From positions 2,942,152 through 3,006,151 of the forward strand of contig JAESIW010000138.1 of assembly GCA_016802295.1 (NCBI GenBank): DNA of 64,000 bases, read 5' to 3'. This DNA comes from Brachionus rotundiformis (Eukaryota > Rotifera > Eurotatoria > Ploima > Brachionidae). The notes below the pieces were generated by a model. It was not told where the DNA came from. It made no database searches and saw only the letters and a list, made by a program, of their open reading frames with translations. Shown piece by piece: positions 55,604 through 64,000 of the stretch (positions are counted from its first letter, which is position 1; each line of letters starts with the position of its first letter). A program made the position numbers and the translations under genes.

Positions 55604-57145
55604 TCAAAACTTATTTTTAAATAATTTTTTTAATTTAAGTCTGAATCGCTTTAACTTAATAATTAATATAATAGGATTCCAAATAGCGGATGAATAACCA
55701 ACTAGATGAATAATGACTTTAAAATTTACATAAGTATTTGAATCTCGGATTTTATGATGAAAAAAAGGAAAAATAAAAAAAGGTGCCCAACATAATGAAA
55801 AGCATAAAACCATACAAATTGTGGTAATGGTTACGGATACATTTCGTTTTATTAATGAAGAATGATGTAAATTATTATTTTTCTGTTCACCATTTAATCT
55901 AATAGTTTCATTTGAATCTTTCTCAGTTTTATTTATATTTTTTATTTGGTTTGATTTGTCTTTTAGTTCATCAGCACTTAAAATCGTATTAGATACCGAT
56001 ATTTTACGAATTTTTACTTCTTGTTTTTCCATCTTTTTATCTTTTTGATATAAAATCTTGAAAAAAGTCATTTTATGTTTGCTGCCATGTGACCAAATGT
56101 AATTACATATCCAAATGTATGACATCATCACGACGAAGTTCGGAATTACAAGAAGGAAAATTATATATGCAATATCTGACTTATAAAAAGAAGCATTTTG
56201 ACTAGTTTTACTTTTACATATTTTCGCCGAACTCTCAATCTCTTTGGGAAAAATGCATGCCATTTTTTGTTCATAGATTTTAAATTCTCTAAAATCTATA
56301 GATATGTTCTTGTATTGAAATTTATTAAAAAAACCTACAAGAATACTGGTAATCCAAATATACATCAGAAGAATAAGTTTAATTAGATAATGTCTAAACA
56401 CTTTGGAAAAAAAAATGGTTATGAATAATGAGCCAAGTGATCTGATAAATGAAAATATTGATAAGAAACTAATGGTATCTACCAAATAAATTCTAGACGG
56501 ACTGAGAGAATACTGATTGTATTTTAGGGCAAAAAATTGCTGTAATGAGATAGCTACAACACTGTATATTGACAAACTGATTGAAAATGCTTTCAAAAAT
56601 TCGGTAAATTGGCAATCAAAAATGTTGGAATTAAAATAAAATAGATATATTTGATTTGGAATAACGTAAATGGTGATGATCCAATTGCTAAACAATAAAC
56701 TTATTATGAACACATTTGAATGATTTTTGTCCAAAGTTTTTCTTTCAAGACTCCTATTTTTACTTATTTTACACCAAAACAGAATGTATTTTTTTATAAA
56801 AGATAGTGCAGCTTTATTGTATTGAGTTAATAAGAGAAATGTTGTTAATAAGTTGACTAAAGCTGAACTTAATATTAAAACTGAATAAATTAACAAGTAT
56901 AATATTTTTTTTAGATCAGATTCGATTGTATTATTCTCTTTTTCTTGATAAATATCGCATATGTATGATAATGCTATACATCGACAAATATCATTTGAGT
57001 ATATTGAATCATTAGAAATAATTTCTGAATGTAGATAAAACCCAAATGAAGATTGAGAACTTTTTACTGTTGAAACATTGGTGAAACTTGAAATTTTGGT
57101 ATTTATTTTGTTAAAAATAAGCTGGCAACTTTTGTCAAAGCACAT
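55604..57145 (-). CDS. rhodopsin-family G-protein-coupled receptor, divergent
   Basis: Intronless, 513 residues, seven hydrophobic segments (TM1 about 80-106, TM2 145-170, TM3 178-206, TM4 254-272, TM5 322-350, TM6 437-462, TM7 475-500), an extracellular N-terminus with NxS/T sequons (NVS, NDS, NNT) and a long third cytoplasmic loop. Conserved class A features are Cys178 at the top of TM3, Cys297 in the second extracellular loop and CWAP in TM6. Unusual replacements: the TM2 Asp is Asn in LLFSNW, the DRY motif is QQF (202-204), and NPxxY is NPIIL. Overall similarity suggests a peptide receptor, but the ligand cannot be assigned. The altered switch residues suggest atypical or constitutive signalling. 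Confidence 0.85.
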   Translation of the reverse strand: MCFDKSCQLIFNKINTKISSFTNVSTVKSSQSSFGFYLHSEIISNDSIYSNDICRCIALSYICDIYQEKENNTIESDLKKILYLLIYSVLILSSALVNLLTTFLLLTQYNKAALSFIKKYILFWCKISKNRSLERKTLDKNHSNVFIISLLFSNWIITIYVIPNQIYLFYFNSNIFDCQFTEFLKAFSISLSIYSVVAISLQQFFALKYNQYSLSPSRIYLVDTISFLSIFSFIRSLGSLFITIFFSKVFRHYLIKLILLMYIWITSILVGFFNKFQYKNISIDFREFKIYEQKMACIFPKEIESSAKICKSKTSQNASFYKSDIAYIIFLLVIPNFVVMMSYIWICNYIWSHGSKHKMTFFKILYQKDKKMEKQEVKIRKISVSNTILSADELKDKSNQIKNINKTEKDSNETIRLNGEQKNNNLHHSSLIKRNVSVTITTICMVLCFSLCWAPFFIFPFFHHKIRDSNTYVNFKVIIHLVGYSSAIWNPIILIIKLKRFRLKLKKLFKNKF

Positions 57146-57753
57146 TTTCTAACCAAAAAAAGAGTTTATTTAATAGTTTTAAAATTTAATTAATTTTACA
57201 TATTAAGATGAAAAATTATTTTTTATAATTTAAGGATTATTTTGTAAATCTGATTATTGGCAACAATTTCCCATGTTTTTGAAAGAACTAATTAAAAAAC
57301 AGGAAATTAAAATGTTTTTGATTTTAATCTAATATATAATGTATTATTTTCATAATTATTTAATTGTTTTGTATCAAATTTTAAAAATGTAAATAAAATA
57401 TTCGAAAAAATTAAACCACTTATATATATTTGAAGAATTTGTTTTGATCGAATTTCATAAATAAATTATAAAATCAAGTAATAAATAATTTTAGACAAAT
57501 TTGATTCAATGAAATATTAATCCGAAAAATATAAAAACAAAATTAACTACGAATAATTTATACTTTAAATTTATATATATTATATATTATATATTATAAA
57601 TGTTAATATAGATAATTTAAACATTTAGCGCTTGGTTAACTAATAATTTACTATTTTATAAGATGTAATATTTTAATAATATTTAATATTAAAGCGTTTT
57701 TTGAATTATTGATCTTAAGTGTAAACGAATGGAATTCCTTTACTTATATCAAA

Positions 57754-57798
57754 AGCTAATAATTACTCTAAGAACACTTATGAGTAATTACTTTAGCT
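57754..57798. repeat. imperfect inverted repeat
   Basis: AGCTAATAATTACTC at the left and GAGTAATTACTTTAGCT at the right are complementary except for a 2-base gap, with a 13-base loop. It lies 60 bases from a much longer palindrome and may belong to the same element. Confidence 0.6.
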
Positions 57799-57858
57799 CT
57801 AGTATGTGTCATCGTTTTTAAGTGTCTACCTAAAACCTACCTAAAACTTCAACCTATC

Positions 57859-57911
57859 GTTAAGAGTATTTAAACTAAGATAAGGCTTATCTTAGTTTAA
57901 ATACTCTTAAC
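57859..57911. repeat. 53-bp perfect palindrome (26-bp arms)
   Basis: The arm beginning GTTAAGAGTATTTAAAC is matched by the exact reverse complement ending in GTTTAAATACTCTTAAC, with a single-base centre. A perfect 26-bp match is far beyond chance even in A+T-rich DNA. It may be a snap-back relic of a transposon or a cruciform site. Confidence 0.9.
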
Positions 57912-58845
57912 AGATCTTTATAATTATTTAAATAAGGATCCTTTTTTTTATAAAATTTTACATGTTCAATAAGTGAAAGTTATATGCTATGCTTATTTTC
58001 TAAAATTTAGTTGCATGATTTTAATTCGCTTGATCCGTCAAAAAATATGTTTTGTTATACAAAATTATACTCTTTGATTTTTCAAAATCTTAGATAGATA
58101 CTTAATTTTTCGATGAATCATCCCATTAATTTTAATTGTCACGCTAGATTTTAAAATGTTATAACTAAAAATAACTCAAATGTAATCCTTTCAAATCTAA
58201 ATATTAAAAATGATGCAAAATATTTAAAAATATTTAAGATGATATTAAAAATTAGATTAACAAAAAATCTTTTTAAAAGTCTTTTGTCAATCATAATTGT
58301 AAATTAATTTTATTTGGTAAAATTGGAAAAAAAAAACGCATCCAAAATATTTAATGATGTAAAGATTAAAAAAAAAGCTGATAGAATTCCCCAAATTTCT
58401 TAAATTAACTTTTAAAGCTTTTAATTTATACAGTTTGATACATTTTAATTTGAAAATAAAACAAAGTGAAGGAATTGTTTTATTTGTTAACTAAGATTTA
58501 TAAAAGTTAATTTTTTTAAGCAAAAAAAAATAGTTTTTGCCTAAAAATAGATTTAAAACATAGAAGATGAAATTATGAAATTAAACAAAAGCTCAATTTC
58601 AGAATAATCTTAACCAAGACATGACACAAAGCTCTGTACTTATATTTGAACTAAAATCCGCATATAACATGCTTTCAAATTTCAATCATAATTAAACTAA
58701 TGATATTTTCAAATTAAAATTTCACTAAAATATTTTCATTTATGATAAGTTTTTTTTTCGAATTGAGAATTTAAACACACTCAGTTATCTATTATTAAAT
58801 TAAGAGATTCTTTTTAATGAATTAAAAAAATTGGATGAAAATATT

Positions 58846-61800
58846 ATGCCATCAGCAAATGCTTGCAAATCGAACCAAACAAATCGGACCACTCGGTGTC
58901 CGCATGTAATCTTACTCGGAAAATCTTTTAGACAAATTTTAGAGCTTAAATTAAAACAATTTGAATATACTCAATTACAAAATTCAATCGAATCAAACTT
59001 ATCTGTTGCTGAAAAGAGTGAATCAGATGAATCAAATGACAGAAAGGAATCTTTAGTTTGCTTGACAAACAAAAATGACAATTATTGCAATGGTGACATT
59101 TCCTTGATAAAATGTCATGATTGTGAATGTAGCAAAAATTTATGGCTTTGCTTAAAAGATAATTGTTATTATATTGGATGTGGACAAGACTCTTCATCCA
59201 ACAAACATAGTAGTTTACATGCTTTGGTATTTTGTTTAAGTTTTAGATTAAAATTAAAATTTAATATTTTATCTTAAGAGATCATATCATCCATTGTCAA
59301 TAAATTTAACTACAAAAAATGTCTGGTGCGAACAGTGTTCTATTAGAGTCATTTTGGAGTCAAATATACCAAGTATTGACCATGAATCAGAAAGAGTAGG
59401 AAAATTTGTTTCGAATGCACACTATTTGACAAATAATAGCTCAAATAGCTTGGTAGATGATTACGACTTTATCAGTTTTTTAGACTCAGAAAGCTGTAAG
59501 AATTTTTTTTGAATAATTAATTTGAAATTTTTAGTAAGAAAATTTTGATTAAAAACAAACTTTATTGATTGATAATAGTTTATTTAAAAGTTAAAAATAA
59601 ATATCATAGATAATATAGATAATTGATTATATGGATATAAGTTGTATTAGACAATTGTAAATATAAGCTAATTTAAAGCAGTTATTTTTAAATTAGGTAT
59701 GTAAATCGATCTATTAACCCTCGAATAAGGTAGAGTAAATAAAATATATTAAATTTTTTTTTTTAATTTTATCTCAGTTTAATAAATGTTGGAAATATGC
59801 GAATAAGTCAAATAAATTAAATAAAGCAGTAAATATTTATTAATTGTACAATTAAAAATAACTAAGATTGTTGACAATGGAAGCAATAACACTTATTATC
59901 TATTTAATTGAAACATCAAGATCATAACTTGATAAGTTTTTTAAATTTTTTTAATAGACAACTTTTAAATTTTGATAAGTCTTCTTTGCATTCAAAAAAA
60001 TGAATAAACTTAAAAGATTTTTAATTTTCTGTAAATAAATTTTGAAAATTATGAGAATGTTTAAAATGGTTCTTGATTGATAATGCTTGAAGAGCAATTT
60101 TTACCCATTTAAAAGAAATTAAAAATAAAATTAATAAAAATTGTTTTAGTTTTAAACTTCTTAAGAAGATATTTATTTGACAGAAACATAAATACATTTT
60201 TAATTTCAACAAATTTAAAATATTTTTTTGGCTCGAAAAAAAACTAAAATAAAAGTATTCTTATAAATGCATTTAAAATAGACTCCTTATTCAAATAGTT
60301 TTAAAAGGTTTTATAGATAAATTCTTATTTATAATCAACAAGAAAATTCGCTCAAAATTTTACCAAGTTGACAACTAATTAAAGTTAATTTTTTAAGTAT
60401 TGAATGAAGAATTGAACAGAACAAATTTCAACGAAATTGGCCAAATAGGTCTAGATAATTTAGGCAATACTTGTTACATGAGTTCTGCCTTACAGGCGTT
60501 GTCAAATTGCTTCGCTTTCACGAGCTTTTTCCTCGAATGTTCAAGCTATGTAAATCATATAGTGAACTTAAATAAATCTTTACAGCAGTCAACAATATCT
60601 ACACCACTTACTCTAAAATACATGAGACTAATGAAAGACCTTTGGCAACCTACAAAGCGATTAAACCCAAAAACAAACAAAATACAACACATTACATCTC
60701 TGTCGCCAGTTGATTTTGTCAACACAGTTAAACTAATTAATCCATTATTCCGCGGTTTTCAGCAAAACGATACACAAGAATTCTTAATTTACTTAATGGA
60801 CCAACTCCATGAAGAACTTAAGCGACCTATTCTAATTCCCTCGGCCAGTATGGCAACAAGTATCAATTCAGAAAGTGACTCAGATGACACTTTGACAAAT
60901 ACATGTGATAAAGATAGTGGTGTTTCATCAAACTGGACAAAATCTGCTCAAGAAGACCGAGATTCAGAATCTATTGATTCATACGTCACGTGTGGTGACG
61001 ATGAGCTTAGATTGAGCTTAGATTTGTCTGACAATTTAGACTATTCAGACGCTGATGAATGCTTTTCTAATAATAAAACGCAATGCAAAGGTTCCAAAGA
61101 AAAAGTAGAAAAATCAAAAGGAAAGCTTGTATTTACAAGCATAATTAGCGAAACTTTCGAAGGTAAATTAATAAGTCAAGTTAAATGCCTTGAATGTAAC
61201 AATATATCAACTACAACTGAATCATTTTTACATTTGTCCATTCCTATACCATCTAGAGAATATCTCCAAATGCTACATGGCAAAATGAGTCATGACTCGG
61301 ATCAAGAAAATCAGTCAAATGGATGGATTGGATGGTTTTTTGATTTTATGAAAGGCTACGTGTGGTCGAATCCCATTCAGTTAAGTGACTGTTTGTTGTC
61401 TTTTTTTTCAGACGATGATCTTAAGGATGAAAATATGTACAGTTGTGAAAAATGCAAAAAGTATCTGTTTTTTACATTAATTTAAAAAAAATATTTACTA
61501 AAAATATTTTTTAAAGATTAACTAATGGAGTTAAAAACTCAAAAATCTTAAATTTGCCCGAAGTAAGCAAACATTGTTTTGGTTTTTTTGGCAAACATTC
61601 TAAAACAATTAAATTTAGGTGTTAATTATTCATTTGAAGCGTTTTAGACACGATTCAATGTTTTCTACAGGAAAAATAAACTCTTATGTTTCTTTTCCAC
61701 TTGACAATTTGAACATGCAACCATTTGTTCATTCAAGTAATACTTTTTTTTAAAAATAAATATAAAATAGTTAATAATTAAAATAAAAAATTTTAACCTT

Positions 61801-63223
61801 TTGATGAGTATAAATACTTTATTTAATTTGAATGGAAATTTTTAGTTCTAAAATTTAGTATTTTCTAAATCCTTTTTCTGACACAAAATCTGGTAAATTT
61901 TTTTAAACTGTAAATAAAAAATCACAAATAAAAGGGAGAGAGAGTAAAAATCATATAATTATAAAATCAAATTAGAGAAAATTAAAAGAAGAAGTTAAAG
62001 ATGGAAAAATGTTTATCCCTTCATTAATTATAGGCCTTCAAAATTTCCAAAATTGGTGGTTCTTGTGTTAAAAATTAAATAATTAGTTCATAAATACAAA
62101 TTGTTAATAATGTTTAAAATATATTTAAAAAAATTTTAAAATTCCTTATTAAAAGATTGTCAAAATGAAATAACACAGTACGATTTGAGTTCCGTAATAT
62201 GTCACTATGGTGGTTCAGAGGGCGGGCATTATATTTCTTATGCACGTAATCATTTTAATGAAGAATGGTATGAATATGATGATAGCTTTTGCCGTCAAGT
62301 TGAATCACTTTCTGTTCAAAATTGTCAGGGTTATGTTTTGTTTTACAAGTATATTTAGATTTGGCTTATTTTTAAGAATCTATTTTTATAATCCTTTAGA
62401 AAAAAAAATATCAAAACAGATGGAATAAAAGATTATCTTAGAGATATGCTATCATCGCGTGTAGAAGATAATTTTGGTCAATCGATACTCAGGCCTTACT
62501 ACATAAGCAAACAATGGGTGCATAAATTGAAATACTTTGGCGAATGTGGTGCTATAGATAATACAGATTTTGTTTGTAAGCACAATTTTGTGTATCCAAA
62601 AAAGTGGAAAATTATCAATGACTTAGCTATACCATGCACACAAGATACTTGGACTTATTTGGTGGAAAACTTCGGTATTAAATATAACCTAAATGCAATC
62701 GGCTTCAAAAATGAATGTAATTATTTGTATCCATGTAAACAGTGTCAATTGAACGACGAAGCCCTTAAGCAACGCCAGTTATACGAAAAAGAAGAGTTTA
62801 TAAGACTACAAGATAAATGGAATCAAGAACAAAATTCTTTAAGCAACCCGGATCAGATAAGTGTGTACGCAATTAGTAAGTCATGGTTTAAAGAATGGGA
62901 GAAATTTGTTCAGTTGAACGAATGTCCTATGGAACATCAAATTCCTGGTGAAATAAACAACTATCCAATTTGTTTACCTGAAAAGCAAAGAGACAAAAGC
63001 AAAAGCAAAAATCATCAATTGAATTCAAGTGAGTTTTGTTAAGTTATCAGAGATAATTATTAAATTAAAATTTTTAGAAATTAGTAATTTTAAAATAAGC
63101 GAAGACATGTGGAAATTTTTGCTGGGAATTTACGGCGGAGGACCCGAGTTGTTAGTCTCGTCTGGTTCCAAAAATTTAAATGGAAACAAAGAGAGATCTT
63201 ATAATGGGAAGAGCAATTTATAG
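58846..63223 (+). CDS. ubiquitin carboxyl-terminal hydrolase, USP20/USP33 type
   Basis: Eight exons: 58846-59226, 59279-59495, 60398-61460, 61517-61562, 61619-61736, 62156-62348, 62400-63028, 63078-63223 (2793 nt, 930 residues; human USP33 942, USP20 914). N-terminal zinc finger UBP: CPHVILLGK, CHDCECSKNLWLCL, YYIGCGQD, HSSLHA. The USP catalytic domain has the Cys box GLDNLGNTCYMSSALQAL (C225) and the His box GGSEGGHYISYARN (H633), with zinc-binding CLECN and CEKCKK. An acidic insert (about 300-385) interrupts the domain, as in the family. Two DUSP domains follow (about 685-770 and 825-925). Family role: removal of ubiquitin from substrates such as beta-adrenergic receptors and centrosomal proteins. 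The second intron (902 nt) is long. The in-frame TTG upstream of the ATG was not used. Confidence 0.93.
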
Positions 63224-63678
63224 CTTTTTTTTATTTTCATAAACACTTTGAAAAAATTTGATTTTATTAGTTACAACTTTGACAGGGTTGATAAAATATG
63301 TATTTTTTTAAAAATTTTTTTAAATGTAATTGTTTCGTTTATTTTAATAAATTATTATCCAATGAATTTACATTTGAATAATTAAAAATATTTCATAATT
63401 AGGTAGAATATGTGATTTTTTTTAAATTGAATTTTATCCATAGTCAAGATTAATAATTATATAATTAAAATTTTTGCTTGGAGATAGAGGTTTCACGTAT
63501 TTTATTTTTGAAACAAAATTTTAGTCATAAAAATACATAAAATAGTGAGAGAGTATCATGTTAAATTTTTTTATTAATTTAAAAAAAACTAGTAAAACCG
63601 ATGAGATAAAAGATTATCTTAGAGATATGTAATAGTGAAATTCAATTTTTATTTTAGAATACAAGAATTTAATTTTAA
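63224..63678. other. spacer between convergent genes
   Basis: The USP gene and the partial kinase gene converge. The spacer includes a small duplicate of a USP exon start, listed separately. Confidence 0.5.
63594..63629 (+). repeat. duplicated fragment of USP exon 7
   Basis: The 36 bases match 62413-62448, the start of USP exon 7, with three mismatches; the last 24 bases (ending AGAGATATG) are identical. A TAA follows at once, so it is not a usable exon. Confidence 0.7.
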
Positions 63679-64000
63679 TTATGATGGTATTTTTGGCAAT
63701 TCTTTGCTTTTCGAATTTAATAGTTTATCAATGTCTTGAAGATAATCGATGTCCTGTTCATTGTTAAAATTATCTAAAAAACAGCTTGATTTAACTAATT
63801 CAAAAATTCTTTCGTTTCGATGAATATTTGAAAAGACTGGCATATCTGTTTTTATAAACGGATGCTAAAATAATATTAAAAATAAACAAAAATAATATAA
63901 TATAATGATTTAAATAAAACCTCAAGAAGTTCTGATGCATTTGGTCTCTTTTCTGGACTTTTGGTTAGACATCTTGAAACAAAGTCAATAAATTCTATAG
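63679..64000 (-). CDS. Ser/Thr protein kinase, C-terminal part (STE20-like), cut by window edge
   Basis: Two exons are visible: 64000-63921 (partial) and 63864-63679. They encode the end of a kinase domain, FIDFVSRCLTKSPEKRPNASELLEHPFIKT, with the invariant Arg of subdomain XI and the HPF/W-type ending typical of STE20 group kinases. A 50-residue tail without known domain follows. The catalytic core is outside the window, so the subfamily (MST, GCK or other) cannot be named. Confidence 0.75.

Larger units (their letters stand above)
57146..58845. other. intergenic region with strong inverted repeats
   Basis: Upstream regions of the GPCR (minus) and the USP gene (plus). A TA-rich run lies at 57575-57600. 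Two strong inverted repeats at 57754-57798 and 57859-57911 are listed separately. No coding potential. Confidence 0.5.

Noticed and set aside
1..64000. tRNA, rRNA and CRISPR features
   Set aside because: No B-box/cloverleaf pattern, rRNA core sequence or regularly spaced repeats were found by eye; an animal nuclear window is not expected to have CRISPR arrays.

Overview
The window is nuclear DNA from a small-genome animal. The evidence is spliced genes with very short introns (mostly 41-65 nt), metazoan-only families (an amidated neuropeptide precursor, nuclear receptors, a VPS10 receptor, an APC-like protein, an SLC34 Na/phosphate cotransporter, USP20/33) and an extremely A+T-rich background. 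The combination best fits a monogonont rotifer such as Brachionus. That assignment is an inference from composition, intron size and a lineage-type pair of NR1-like receptors; I could not run a search.

Layout. 1.9-2.3 kb: RYamide/RFamide-type neuropeptide precursor. 3.4-10 kb (minus): a 14-exon KIF28-like kinesin-3 and a SAXO-family axonemal protein. 11.9-14.6 kb (minus): a reduced SorLA/sortilin-like VPS10 receptor. 15.4-16.1 kb (minus): an orphan protein with a possible PD-(D/E)XK-like core. 17.0-18.4 kb (minus): mitochondrial pyruvate dehydrogenase E1 beta, divergent from a steroid 5-alpha-reductase-like gene (18.8-19.8 kb, plus). 20.3-32.4 kb: a tandem SLC34 cluster of three full-length intronless genes plus a free-standing C-terminal-tail gene, interspersed with a dead MULE transposase, an unexplained G+C-rich island and a 369-base assembly gap. 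33.2-34.3 kb: an EndoU-family protein with a catalytic His replaced by Tyr. 37.4-39.3 kb: a G+C-rich intronless APC-like protein without armadillo repeats. 41.1-44.7 kb: an unrecognised Lys/Ser-rich protein and a YIL108W-type zinc metallopeptidase. 45.6-49.4 kb (minus): two tandem nuclear receptors whose DNA-binding-domain segments are identical base for base although their ligand-binding domains are very different. 49.4-55.4 kb: a gene desert with a decayed LINE and a 272-bp MITE-like element. 55.6-57.1 kb (minus): a divergent rhodopsin-type GPCR. 58.8-63.2 kb: a USP20/33 deubiquitinase. 63.7-64.0 kb (minus): the 3' end of a Ser/Thr kinase cut by the window edge.

Gene models were built by hand from reading frame, GT-AG (one GC-AG) borders, phase agreement and family similarity. 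Every multi-exon model inside the window sums to a whole number of codons. There is no single pathway. The clearest theme is local duplication with sequence homogenisation restricted to one segment of the coding region, in the SLC34 cluster and in the nuclear-receptor pair. No wholly new multi-gene system is evident. The most unusual items are the identical receptor DNA-binding segments, the tail-only SLC34 paralogue, the apparently inactive EndoU protein with an added EF-hand-like loop, and the APC-like protein lacking its armadillo domain.
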